A stretch of 64,000 bases of DNA from Pseudomonadales bacterium (GTDB lineage Bacteria; Pseudomonadota; Gammaproteobacteria; Pseudomonadales; Azotimanducaceae), in NCBI GenBank assembly GCA_019090615.1, contig JAHRVQ010000053.1, positions 1-64,000 of the forward strand. Direction: 5' to 3'. Numbering within the stretch: the stretch's first letter is position 1; the number at the start of each line of letters is the position of its first letter. Below the pieces are notes generated by a model, which had not been told where the DNA came from, searched no databases, and saw only the letters and a list, made by a program, of their open reading frames with translations. The translations under genes and the position numbers were made by a program. This document shows, piece after piece, positions 33,148 through 42,397 of this stretch.

Positions 33148-33198
33148 AGTTATAGTGAAATTTCTCATGCTGGATTGGGTCTTCTGGTGCAGTTTGTA

Positions 33199-33204
33199 TA
33201 TAAT
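33199..33204 (+). promoter_or_regulatory. Promoter -10 for cytochrome c4
   Basis: TATAAT at 33199-33204, with TTGGGT 18 bp upstream as a partial -35. It lies 49 bp before the cytochrome c4 ATG and upstream of the chosen engB start. Confidence 0.5.
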
Positions 33205-33252
33205 GCGCAAACAATTTTAACACTGCATGCCAGTGCAATTTTAAGGAATCGC

Positions 33253-33855
33253 ATGTACCGACTGATAATATTACTTATTTTAACGATATCCGTAGCACAG
33301 GTTAAAGCCGAAGGAGATGTTTCTCGAGGTAAAGCGTTAACAAATGCTTGCGTTGCGTGTCACGGGGTTGACGGCAATAGCCCCGCGGGTGCGTTTCCCA
33401 GTATTGCTGGGCAGCATACTAAATATTTGCTTAAACAGTTAAACGATATAAAAACTAAAAAACGTGCAGCGCCGTTAATGACTGGTTTGTTGGACAATAT
33501 GTCCGCTCAGGATCTGGAAGATATTGCCGCTTATTTTGCAGATCAGAAGCATAAAACCGGTGCCGCGAAGGCAGAATTAGTAAAACTAGGTGAATCTATT
33601 TATAGAGCTGGTATTAAAAGGAAGAAAATTGCTGCTTGTTCTGCATGCCATTTGCCTCAGGGTGAAGGATTAAATTTGGCAGGTTTTCCCGCGCTTGCGG
33701 GTCAATGGCCTGAGTATATAGAGGCGCAATTGAAAGCATTTCGAACCGGCGCACGGGATAATGATGGTGAAGGGCGTATGATGCGAAATACTGCGCTTGA
33801 CCTAAGCGATGAAGAAATAGCCGCTGTTGCCAGTTACATATATGGTCTGAAGTAA
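33253..33855 (+). CDS. Diheme cytochrome c4
   Basis: 200 aa from ATG 33253 (MYRLIILLIL), which has AAGGA six bases upstream. A signal peptide ends at VKA-EGD. Two class I heme domains carry CVACH (33-37) and CSACH (129-133), the c4 architecture. It is a periplasmic electron carrier, plausibly donating to the caa3 oxidase in this window. Position polA-engB-c4-dsbA is conserved in Pseudomonas. Confidence 0.95.
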   Translation: MYRLIILLILTISVAQVKAEGDVSRGKALTNACVACHGVDGNSPAGAFPSIAGQHTKYLLKQLNDIKTKKRAAPLMTGLLDNMSAQDLEDIAAYFADQKHKTGAAKAELVKLGESIYRAGIKRKKIAACSACHLPQGEGLNLAGFPALAGQWPEYIEAQLKAFRTGARDNDGEGRMMRNTALDLSDEEIAAVASYIYGLK

Positions 33856-33903
33856 AACTAAATTGGTCTTATATCCTGGGTTAAGATAATTAGGTGTTTG
33901 ATA

Positions 33904-33933
33904 AGTAACAGCCAGCCTTGGCGGGCTGTTACT
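33904..33933 (+). terminator. Hairpin downstream of cytochrome c4
   Basis: AGTAACAGCC / GGCTGTTACT (10 bp perfect arms) with a 10-base loop, 48 bases after the stop. The following T-run is interrupted, so termination strength is uncertain. Confidence 0.55.
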
Positions 33934-34039
33934 AGTACTTTTCAGTATTTATCGAGATGCGGGTACCAGGCTGGTTAATATTTCTGGCTGTAAATGCTAT
34001 TTCCCTGAATTACCAATAAATGTTCAATTAGGACTTAAT

Positions 34040-34696
34040 ATGCGAATAAAATCGTTAATATCGATGTTTGTGAGTGTTTTTTTTGCTCAAATTTTATTTG
34101 TAAATATAGCTTCAGGGAACGATTTAGTTTTTGAGGAGGGCATTCATTATGTTGAGTTGCCGATTCCTCTACGGACAAAAAGTCCAGATATAATTGAAGT
34201 TGCTGAGCATTTTTCCTACGGCTGTCCACACTGTTTCCAGTTTGAACCCCTGATTAGTAGTTGGCATGAATCTTTGCCAGCAGACGTGAGCTTTGACCGA
34301 ACCCCTGCGCTTTATAATCAAGAATATCTGGTCTATGCACAAACTTACTATGCCGCTAAAACCCTGAAAGTACTGGATAAAGTTCATAAGGCCTTGTTTA
34401 ACGCGATTCACGGTGAAAGACGAAGGCTAAATACGCCGCAGTCTATGGCTGTGTTTTTTACTGAATTTGGTGTTGCGGCGGAAGATTTTGCTCGTGCTTA
34501 TAATTCATTTGGCGTTCGTGCTGGTGTGCAACAGGCTGATTCAAAAGGCCGTGCCTATCGGTCCAGTGGTGTACCAGCGATGGTGGTAAATGGTAAATAT
34601 CGCGTCGAAGGTGCCATGGCAGGGAGTAATGCCAATATGATCAGAGTGGTCAATTTCCTGATCGAAAAAGAACGCCAAAGCATTAAAGGTTCTTGA
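34040..34696 (+). CDS. dsbA: Thiol:disulfide interchange protein DsbA
   Basis: 218-aa periplasmic oxidase that introduces disulfides into exported proteins. A signal peptide ends near NIASG. The active site is CPHC (62-65) in FSYGCPHCFQFEP, and the cis-Pro loop is SSGVPAMVVNG. AGGA precedes the ATG by six bases. Exported cysteine pairs elsewhere in this window (cytochrome c5) are plausible substrates. A 23-bp tandem repeat array begins seven bases after its stop. Confidence 0.95.
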   Translation: MRIKSLISMFVSVFFAQILFVNIASGNDLVFEEGIHYVELPIPLRTKSPDIIEVAEHFSYGCPHCFQFEPLISSWHESLPADVSFDRTPALYNQEYLVYAQTYYAAKTLKVLDKVHKALFNAIHGERRRLNTPQSMAVFFTEFGVAAEDFARAYNSFGVRAGVQQADSKGRAYRSSGVPAMVVNGKYRVEGAMAGSNANMIRVVNFLIEKERQSIKGS

Positions 34697-34702
34697 TCAG
34701 AA

Positions 34703-34817
34703 GAGCCGCTCAGGGCTGTTTACAAGAACCGCTCAGGGCTGTTTACAAGAACCGCTCAGGGCTGTTTATTCGAGCCGCTCAGGGCTGTTTATTCGCGCAG
34801 CTCAGGGCTGTGAAAGA
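34703..34817. repeat. Five-copy 23-bp tandem repeat after dsbA
   Basis: Five contiguous 23-bp units start at 34703, 34726, 34749, 34772 and 34795. Each carries CCGCTCAGGGCTGT (CAGCTCAGGGCTGT in the last). Copies 2 and 3 share a GAACC start, copies 1 and 4 a GAGCC start, and the last is the most diverged. In the GAGCC copies AGCC/GGCT can form a small hairpin. The unit is not a multiple of three, so the array does not code a repeated peptide. Confidence 0.95.
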
Positions 34818-35324
34818 GATTGTAGTGGTTTGGTTGAAGAATTGGTTGATGATAGTTGGATACTCTATCAGAAGCAGTCTATATTCTTTGTACCTCTATG
34901 TTTCCTGGGCATTAGTTTGCTGGGCATTGTATAGCTGAATAATTGTATCGTTTGTTTTCTTTAGCCGAATGCGTTGAATCAAATAGAGGGTTAAATTAGA
35001 ATTCGCCCTGGCGAAATGGAATCAATTTCCCTATCTTTCTGGCCAGCTATTTATGTTCGACCTGCCAGCAAAGAGAAGTATAGAGCGACCTTCAGTGCGT
35101 TGGTATGAGAATCACTCAGGCCGAGCGCATAGCTATATACTTTATCGTTACCGTACTGCGGTTGGATGGGTAAAGTTTGCTACGCTAAATTTTCTTTGTG
35201 AAACTTATTCTTATACATATTTTTTCTTATACATATTTTCTCACCAAACCTACATAAAATGATATGCGATATTTTTTGTTGTAGCAGCCAACATATACAT
35301 TAATAACCCGCACTGGAGTGCAAT
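34818..35324. other. Gap between dsbA repeat array and IMP dehydrogenase
   Basis: About 500 bases with no gene I can support. A 69-aa plus-strand ORF (35053-35262) has no family resemblance, a Tyr/Phe-rich tail read through an AT-rich repeat, and no Shine-Dalgarno. A 16-bp tandem duplication lies at 35208-35239. The region seems to be leader and promoter DNA for the next gene. Confidence 0.6.
35208..35239. repeat. 16-bp tandem duplication upstream of IMP dehydrogenase
   Basis: TTCTTATACATATTTT occurs twice in direct succession without mismatch (35208-35223, 35224-35239), about 85 bases upstream of the IMPDH start. Its TATACATA core could influence promoter choice. Confidence 0.9.
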
Positions 35325-36842
35325 ATGGCGACCATACTGGATGATATTTCTCGCACCTTTTCGGAATATCTGCTTATTCCTCGGCGAACGCGTAAAGGCC
35401 AGCAGGCAGATCAGGTCGACCTGAGTACTCCTTTGTCCTCAATAGAGCGACTGGCAGCGCCGAAATTGAAAATAAATACCCCAGTAGTTTCTGCCTGTAT
35501 GCAAAGTGTGTCGGGTACTGAACTGTCAATTGCTTTGGCAAGGCAGGGTGGCTTAGGGTTTATATATTGTTCACAGAGCATTGAAAGCCAGGTTGATATG
35601 ATTCGGCTGGTTAAATCACATAAAGCTGGGTTTGTGCAAAGTGATTCAAATGTACGTGCGCAGGCAACGTTGTGTGAAGTTATTGAATTGATGGCGCAAA
35701 CAGGGCATTCCACCGTGCCAGTTACCGATGATGGTAGTTCGACAGGTAAATTATTGGGTATTATTACGGACAAAGATTTTTGGGAATTTGAAGATGACCT
35801 GAGCCGTACCGTAGGTGAACATATGACGCCCTATTCTGAAGTTATTCACGGCCTGGAGGGTGTTAGTCTAAAAGAAGCGAATCAGCTTTTGCATAAGCAT
35901 AAAAAAGATTGTTTACCCATCGTTGATGCTGGAGGTCATCTGGTCGCTCTGGTTTTTAAGAAAGATTATGTGGATCATAGGCGTCATCCTCTGGAAATGC
36001 TGGATGAGTCGAAGCGCCTGTGTGTGGGTGGGGCAATTAACACCCATGATTATAAAGAACGCGTGCCGGCGCTTATTAATGCCGAAGTTGATGCGCTGTG
36101 TTTTGATTCATCAGATGGATTTACGGATTATCAACTGGAAGGTATTCAATGGATTCGAAAAAAATATGGGCCAGATGTGGTTATTGGGGGCGGTAATGTG
36201 GTCTCGGCAGAAGGTTTTGATTTTTTGGTGGAGGATGGCGGTGTTGATTTCATTAAGGTCGGTATTGGCGGCGGTTCAATTTGTATTACCAGAGAACAAA
36301 AAGGTGTAGGTAGAGGGCAGGCTTCTGCCTTGCTTGAGGTGGCAAACAGGCGTGATGAGTATTTTGCGAAGACGGGTCGTTATATCCCGATATGTTCTGA
36401 TGGTGGTTTAGCTAACGATACTCAGATAGTTATAGCGCTGGCAATGGGTGCTGACTTTGTCATGATGGGAAGGTATTTTGCTATGACTGAAGAAAGTCCA
36501 ACACCCAAGACTTCGATCAATGGGCAGATGTATAAGCCGTATTGGGGTGAAGGCACAATCAGAGCGCAGAACTGGCAGCGTTACGATGATGGTGCAGAGT
36601 CAAAAAAGATGGTGTTTGAAGAAGGTGTTGACGCCTATGTGCCGCTGGCAGGTCCATTAGCGGAGGTGCTTCATACCACTTTGTTTAAGCTCAAGAGTAC
36701 AATGGTTAACGTCGGTTCTGATTCGCTAGCCGAATTTCGAGAGCGTGCTGTGTTAACACTGGTTTCAGAGCAATCGGTTGTAGAGGGTGGTACATCGAAT
36801 GTATTCAAATTTGATAATTCGAGCTGGGGAAATACCGGTTAG
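35325..36842 (+). CDS. IMP dehydrogenase, Tritrichomonas-type
   Basis: 505-aa (beta/alpha)8 enzyme oxidising IMP to XMP, with a CBS-pair insertion at about residues 108-222. The catalytic loop is GIGGGSICITREQKGVGRGQ with Cys320, and the mobile flap carries NWQRYD with Arg419-Tyr420. These match the IMPDH of Tritrichomonas foetus (Cys319, Arg418-Tyr419), not the usual bacterial GPGSICTTR loop. It stands alone without guaA, so a second, canonical guaB may exist elsewhere. The family assignment is firm; whether it is the main or an accessory IMPDH is not known. Confidence 0.88.
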   Translation: MATILDDISRTFSEYLLIPRRTRKGQQADQVDLSTPLSSIERLAAPKLKINTPVVSACMQSVSGTELSIALARQGGLGFIYCSQSIESQVDMIRLVKSHKAGFVQSDSNVRAQATLCEVIELMAQTGHSTVPVTDDGSSTGKLLGIITDKDFWEFEDDLSRTVGEHMTPYSEVIHGLEGVSLKEANQLLHKHKKDCLPIVDAGGHLVALVFKKDYVDHRRHPLEMLDESKRLCVGGAINTHDYKERVPALINAEVDALCFDSSDGFTDYQLEGIQWIRKKYGPDVVIGGGNVVSAEGFDFLVEDGGVDFIKVGIGGGSICITREQKGVGRGQASALLEVANRRDEYFAKTGRYIPICSDGGLANDTQIVIALAMGADFVMMGRYFAMTEESPTPKTSINGQMYKPYWGEGTIRAQNWQRYDDGAESKKMVFEEGVDAYVPLAGPLAEVLHTTLFKLKSTMVNVGSDSLAEFRERAVLTLVSEQSVVEGGTSNVFKFDNSSWGNTG

Positions 36843-37033
36843 GTGTGAGCTATGTCGAGTCTGAGTTGATGCATCAGAGGTTCGTTATATTTTGTTGAGA
36901 ATGAGTTGGCCAGCCACAGGGTAGCTTTTGGTTGCTTATTCAAGGCTGTTAATAGTCCAATTGATGGTTAGGTGCTTTGTATTAGGTTACAATGCGCGTC
37001 GCTTTTTAACTTGCTATTCAGGAAACAGTTGTT

Positions 37034-37444
37034 GTGAAAAAAATTGCAATATTATTATTTTCCCTATTTTTTTATCAAATCGTTAGTGCTGGCAGCGTTG
37101 AAGATGGCATAGTTGAACGAATCAAAAAAGTGGGCAGTGTTTGTGTTGAAGGGAACGATTGTGCTCAAGCTAGCGCCGGCGGGGCTATTGCAGATACTGG
37201 CGGCGGCGGTGAGGCGACCTATAAAAAATCATGTGCAACGTGTCATGCTGTAGGTGTGAATAACGCGCCAAAACTTGGTGATGCTGGGTCATGGCAGCCG
37301 AGAATTGCCAAAGGTATGGATGTTTTATATAAAAGCGCAATTGATGGCTTGCCACCAGGTATGCCGATGAAAGGGTTGTGTTTTACCTGCTCTGATGATG
37401 ATTTAAGGGCAGCGGTTGACTATATGGTGGATAGCACCAAATAG
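37034..37444 (+). CDS. Cytochrome c5 family protein
   Basis: 136 aa from GTG 37034. A signal peptide ends near VSAG. Heme is bound at CATCH (67-71), with the distal Met probably in LPPGMPMKG. The C-terminal CFTC is the conserved cytochrome c5 disulfide, and another Cys pair (C37, C43) lies in the N-terminal extension. It is a small periplasmic electron carrier, plausibly feeding the oxidase here. Confidence 0.9.
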   Translation: MKKIAILLFSLFFYQIVSAGSVEDGIVERIKKVGSVCVEGNDCAQASAGGAIADTGGGGEATYKKSCATCHAVGVNNAPKLGDAGSWQPRIAKGMDVLYKSAIDGLPPGMPMKGLCFTCSDDDLRAAVDYMVDSTK

Positions 37445-37476
37445 ATGAGAATTCATTATCGACTGTTTTCTAATTA

Positions 37477-38997
37477 TTATAATTGGGTTTGATAGCGGTC
37501 TAATTTCCTGAATGCAAGTGCTTCGGTAAGGTGGGGCGTGCCAATGTGTTTAGCCGCAGACAGGTCAGCACAGGTACGGGCAATTTTTAAGATCTTATAA
37601 TACCCCCTTGCTGACAAGCCCAGTCTTTCCATCGCGTTGTCTAACAATTTTTGATCTTTGTTTGTCAGTGCGCAATGCGTTTCTGCTGCTCTACTACTGA
37701 GGTGCGCATTTAGTGTGCCTGCTCGGTCAAGCATTTGTTTTTGCGCGTTTTCGATGAGCTCAATGGCATTATAATGTTCGGCGTCATTATGAATAAAATT
37801 TGGATCGGATAAGGCCCCTTTGGGCAAACTTGGGACGTCAACATGCAGGTCAATGCGATCCATTAGCGGTCCAGATATCTTGCTACGGTATTTTCTGACC
37901 CGGTCCAGGGAACAACTGCAGCGATTACTGCTGTCTCCATAATATCCGCAAGGACATGGGTTCATCGCTGAAACAAGCTGAAATTTAGCTGGATAGGCAA
38001 CATGATGGCTGGCTCTGCTGATGACGATCTGGCCGGATTCCAGTGGCTCTCGTAAAACCTCAAGCACGGCCCGAGGGTATTCTGGCAGTTCATCGAGAAA
38101 CAAAACGCCGAGATGAGCCAATGAAATTTCTCCAGGTTTAGGTGGGCTGCTGCCACCCACTAAGGCAACACCTGAAGCGGAATGATGGGGTGCTCTGAAT
38201 GGTCGTTGGCCCCATACTGAAATATCGAATGAATATTTTGATATTGATTGTATAGAAGCAACTTCCAGAGACTCGCTGGTGGTCATTGCGGGTAATAAGG
38301 CAGATAAGCGACTTGCAAGCATGGTTTTGCCTGTGCCTGGCGGGCCAACTAAAAGAATATTATGCGCGCCTGCTGCTGCAATAATGAGCGCTCTTTTAGC
38401 AAGATGTTGGCCGCGGATATCCGAAAGTAACGGGCCTGGTTTTCGGTCAGTGGGTTGTTGAATATGGCATGCTTTTTTTAATGTACCCTGGTTATCGACG
38501 AATTTAATTATTTCAAGTAGATGAGAGGCAACAAAGACTGACTTATTAGTCGCTAATGAAGCCTCATCGGCATTGAGTTCGGGTACGATGAGGGTACGTT
38601 GGTCCAGCAAGTTTTGAATGGTTGCTGGCAGAATGCCGTTAACTGCGCGTATCTTGCCATCCAGCGCCAGTTCGCCTATCAGTTCAAGGGTGGCAAGTTT
38701 CTCCTTGGGGATTTGTTCGCTTGCACCCAGAATTGCCAGAGCGATCGCGACATCGTAACGTCCACCCTGTTTTGGCATATCTGCAGGTGCCAGATTAACT
38801 GTCACCCGCCTTGAAGGCATTTCAAAGCCTGAATTGACAATGGCTGCTTTTACTCGGTCTTTGCTTTCCTTCACCGCAGTTTCGGGCAGACCCACTATAA
38901 GTGTTTGCGGTAAACCATTGGAGATGTCTGCTTCCACAGTAATTAATGGGGCGTCTATTCCCACCTGGGCACGAGAATAAGTTATAGCTACTGGCAT
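37477..38997 (-). CDS. comM: Mg-chelatase-like AAA+ ATPase ComM (YifB)
   Basis: 506-aa hexameric helicase-like AAA+ protein that promotes branch migration during natural transformation. An N-terminal Lon-like domain (about residues 1-170) precedes Walker A GPPGTGKTMLASR and Walker B VLFLDELPEY. A cysteine cluster (NPCPCGYYGD) is typical. AGGAGG lies six bases before ATG 38997. With dprA it is the second transformation gene in the window, though both are widespread in non-competent species. Confidence 0.94.
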   Translation of the reverse strand: MPVAITYSRAQVGIDAPLITVEADISNGLPQTLIVGLPETAVKESKDRVKAAIVNSGFEMPSRRVTVNLAPADMPKQGGRYDVAIALAILGASEQIPKEKLATLELIGELALDGKIRAVNGILPATIQNLLDQRTLIVPELNADEASLATNKSVFVASHLLEIIKFVDNQGTLKKACHIQQPTDRKPGPLLSDIRGQHLAKRALIIAAAGAHNILLVGPPGTGKTMLASRLSALLPAMTTSESLEVASIQSISKYSFDISVWGQRPFRAPHHSASGVALVGGSSPPKPGEISLAHLGVLFLDELPEYPRAVLEVLREPLESGQIVISRASHHVAYPAKFQLVSAMNPCPCGYYGDSSNRCSCSLDRVRKYRSKISGPLMDRIDLHVDVPSLPKGALSDPNFIHNDAEHYNAIELIENAQKQMLDRAGTLNAHLSSRAAETHCALTNKDQKLLDNAMERLGLSARGYYKILKIARTCADLSAAKHIGTPHLTEALAFRKLDRYQTQL

Positions 38998-39781
<784 letters not shown>

Positions 39782-39804
39782 CCTAAAGCCATATGATTGA
39801 CGGG

Positions 39805-39830
39805 AAAGGTGCCGATGGCACCTTTTTTTT
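39805..39830 (+). terminator. Rho-independent terminator after glnK
   Basis: AAAGGTGCC / GGCACCTTT (9 bp perfect) with loop GAT, followed by further Ts to 39830. Confidence 0.92.
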
Positions 39831-39986
39831 GGCGGTTTTATTGTTTTTATTGGGTAGCGTGGGCGCGCTTAAAGGGTAATTCGACGCAGCTAAAGTACCA
39901 GAATTGACCTCTCTGCTAGTTGGTCTATAACTAATGGGCACTTGGACAAAGTGTTTCTTTTAGTATGGACAATTGGAGGTTACCTA

Positions 39987-40193
39987 ATGCCAGATAACAA
40001 CCCATCAAACAGGGTTGAAGGCGATGAAAACTCAATTCTGACTGTGAACGCAAAACAACGAGTGCGTACGCAACTGGAAACCGATATCGAGAATTTTCTG
40101 GCCAGCGGTGGTTCGATCGAACTTGTTGACAGTAATGTGACTGCCGACCCGCCCACCAAACCTGTGAGTAGATATGGTGGCAAGCAAATATAG
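39987..40193 (+). CDS. sutA: RNA polymerase-binding regulator SutA, short form
   Basis: 68 aa from ATG 39987, which has GGAGG seven bases upstream. The C-terminal part (FLASGGSIELVDSNVTADPP then KPVSRYGGKQI) matches the conserved end of P. aeruginosa SutA, a small acidic protein that binds RNA polymerase and supports gene expression in slow growth. The central helix (KQRVRTQLETDIENFL) is also recognisable. The acidic N-terminal tail that makes up nearly half of the Pseudomonas protein (about 105 aa) is reduced to some 17 residues. It follows glnK, close to its Pseudomonas position. Confidence 0.82.
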   Translation: MPDNNPSNRVEGDENSILTVNAKQRVRTQLETDIENFLASGGSIELVDSNVTADPPTKPVSRYGGKQI

Positions 40194-40303
40194 ACATCAT
40201 GCTTTCAAGGTCCCGGTTGTGGTTATAGTATTTATTAACAATCGGAATTCAACCCGAACGCAAATCACCTTATAATTTATCTTTTTTGGATACAGAAATT
40301 CCT

Positions 40304-41662
40304 ATGAATTATAAGAGTACGAGAGGCGACGTTGCAGGTATTTCTTTTAAAGAAGCAGTGATGATGGGTCTGGCTACTGACGGTGGTCTACTTATACCAG
40401 AAACTATTCCTGACCTTAGCGATCAACTTGATGGTTGGGCGAATTTGTCCTACACGCAGTTGGCAGTGGAAATAATGTCACCGTTTATAGACGATATTAG
40501 TCGGGCTGATCTGACGCTGTTGATTGAGCGAAGCTATTCAACGTTCAATCATATTGATATTGCACCAGTACGTACCCTGGGGCCAGTTCAGCTGATGGAA
40601 TTATTTCACGGGCCGACCTTAGCTTTTAAAGATGTTGCATTGCAGTTTTTGGGAAATACTTTTGAATATATTCTTAAGCAGCGAAATACCAGCCTGAATA
40701 TTCTGGCGGCAACCAGTGGTGATACGGGCAGTGCCGCCATCGCGGGCATTCGAGGTAAACAGAATATTAATATTTTTATTATGTTTCCAGAAGGAAAGAC
40801 CAGTCCTGTGCAGGAGCTGCAGATGACGTCGGTGCTTGATGCGAATGTACACAATATTGCCATTGAGGGCAGTTTTGACGATTGTCAGACGTTGATGAAA
40901 TCTATATTTTCAGATTCAGAGTTTAAACAAAAATACTGTTTGGGCGCAGTAAACTCTGTTAATTGGGCCCGTGTATTGGCGCAAATTGTTTATTATTTTT
41001 ATGCGTATTATAAGCTTGGATGTCCAAAGCATTTCGATGTCTGCGTGCCAACGGGTAATTTTGGTAATATCTTTGCGGGTTATATGGCTAAACAAATGGG
41101 TTTACCTATTCGCCATTTGATTTTAGCCAGCAATAGCAATGATATTCTGGTCAGGTTTTTTGAAACTGGGGTTTATCAGCGAGGTAAAGTCAGCCTTACT
41201 CATAGTCCAGCGATGGATATCCAGGTATCAAGTAATTTTGAACGTTATTTGTATTATTTATGTGGTACTGATTCGGCTAAAGTAAAAGTGTTTATGGATA
41301 GTTTTCTGAGCACAGGTAAGGCGCAACTGGAGTCGGTTGCAAGTGCAGATAAGACCTTTCGGTGTGCATCGGTCAGTAACGAGGAGACTATTGAGCTAAT
41401 TAGGCGGTATGCTAAAAAGTATCAATATATTGTTGATCCACATACAGCTGTGGGACTTAACGTTGCTGAGCAAATGGTGGACTCGGAAGTGCCGCTATTG
41501 TGTTTATCGACCGCCCACCCAGCGAAATTTGGAGATGTTATGGCGGCTGCAGATGTCAAGGTTAGTCACCCGACCTTGGCCGCTTTGAAGGGCTTAGCAA
41601 CTAAAAAAACGGTAATCGCACCGGATATTGATAGGATCAAAGCACTAATAGTTGAAGGTTAA
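40304..41662 (+). CDS. thrC: Threonine synthase
   Basis: 452 aa from ATG 40304 (MNYKSTRGDVAGISF); an in-frame TTG at 40286 is less likely. A PLP enzyme converting O-phosphohomoserine to threonine. The PLP lysine is in FHGPTLAFKDVALQF, and the phosphate loop is ATSGDTGSAA. It is of the E. coli/fungal-length type, with the C-terminal ACT-less layout. Its substrate is made by ThrB at 28162-29106. It overlaps the end of yigB by four bases. Confidence 0.94.
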   Translation: MNYKSTRGDVAGISFKEAVMMGLATDGGLLIPETIPDLSDQLDGWANLSYTQLAVEIMSPFIDDISRADLTLLIERSYSTFNHIDIAPVRTLGPVQLMELFHGPTLAFKDVALQFLGNTFEYILKQRNTSLNILAATSGDTGSAAIAGIRGKQNINIFIMFPEGKTSPVQELQMTSVLDANVHNIAIEGSFDDCQTLMKSIFSDSEFKQKYCLGAVNSVNWARVLAQIVYYFYAYYKLGCPKHFDVCVPTGNFGNIFAGYMAKQMGLPIRHLILASNSNDILVRFFETGVYQRGKVSLTHSPAMDIQVSSNFERYLYYLCGTDSAKVKVFMDSFLSTGKAQLESVASADKTFRCASVSNEETIELIRRYAKKYQYIVDPHTAVGLNVAEQMVDSEVPLLCLSTAHPAKFGDVMAAADVKVSHPTLAALKGLATKKTVIAPDIDRIKALIVEG

Positions 41663-42363
41663 TAGTTGTTGGTTCGATGTTGAATTCGTTGTATTGCTCC
41701 TGGTAATTCGCTAATTTGCTTGATTTCCTCATCGGCAGGATATTCGCCAGGTACTTGTGCATTTCTATTTAGCCAAATAGTATGAATGCCTAGCTTTTTG
41801 GCTGTATCGACATCATGAATGGGATTGTCTCCAACATAGATCATCTCAGGAGCCGCGTGTTGGGAATGTTCCAGTGCGCGAAGGAACATGTTTGGCGCGG
41901 GTTTCGGCGCGCCAACCTGTTCTGCTGAATAGCTAAAGCTGAATAAATGTCCGAGTCCCAATCTATTTATATCGGCATTGCCATTGGTTAATGCACATAA
42001 ACTGAACTGTCTGGCGAGGGCTTGAAGAATTGATTCGGCACCAGCAAAAAGTGTAATTTCATTGCGTGCGGTTAGAAATACTTCGATTGCAGTGGCAGAT
42101 TGTTTTTTAGCCGCATGCGGACTTATATTGCTTAATAACATGGCCCGCTCAATGATACAGCGGCGAAGTTCTGTCACCTTGTTAGATAAGTCAGGTTTTT
42201 CCTGCAAGACCTGCTGACGTAATTCTCGCATCTGCTGAACGTCGAATTTCAACCTGGGGACCTGCAAACTTAGCCATTGATTCAATTCTTTTTCGGCACG
42301 ATAGATAACTGGGGCAACCTCCCAAAGGGTATCGTCCAGATCAAAGCCGATTATTTTAATCAT
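41659..42363 (-). CDS. yigB: HAD-family hydrolase, YigB-like
   Basis: 234-aa HAD phosphatase. Motif I is FDLDDTLWEV, motif II LCALTNGN, and motif IV VGDNPIHDVDTAKKLG. It follows xerC on the same strand, exactly as yigB follows xerC in E. coli, where YigB dephosphorylates a riboflavin precursor and other phosphates. Its start codon lies in the first unit of a 13-bp tandem repeat shared with the end of xerC. Confidence 0.85.
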   Translation of the reverse strand: MIKIIGFDLDDTLWEVAPVIYRAEKELNQWLSLQVPRLKFDVQQMRELRQQVLQEKPDLSNKVTELRRCIIERAMLLSNISPHAAKKQSATAIEVFLTARNEITLFAGAESILQALARQFSLCALTNGNADINRLGLGHLFSFSYSAEQVGAPKPAPNMFLRALEHSQHAAPEMIYVGDNPIHDVDTAKKLGIHTIWLNRNAQVPGEYPADEEIKQISELPGAIQRIQHRTNNY

Positions 42364-42397
42364 GGTTTTCTATCATTGTTTTTTATCATGGTTTTTT
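42359..42397. repeat. 13-bp tandem repeat x3 spanning the xerC/yigB border
   Basis: ATCATGGTTTTCT, ATCATTGTTTTTT and ATCATGGTTTTTT follow one another (42359, 42372, 42385). Read on the minus strand, the third and second units code the C-terminal KNHDKKQ and stop of XerC, and the first supplies the yigB start codon. Confidence 0.88.

Noticed and set aside
34703-34817. Repeat array as a CRISPR
   Set aside because: The 23-bp units are directly contiguous with no unique spacers, and no cas gene is present.
34693-34938. 81-aa ORF starting at the dsbA stop
   Set aside because: It begins with TTG, runs through 23-bp repeats that shift frame each copy, and has no ribosome-binding site or family match.
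35053-35262. 69-aa ORF before the IMP dehydrogenase
   Set aside because: AT-rich, passes through a tandem duplication, no ribosome-binding site, no recognisable fold.
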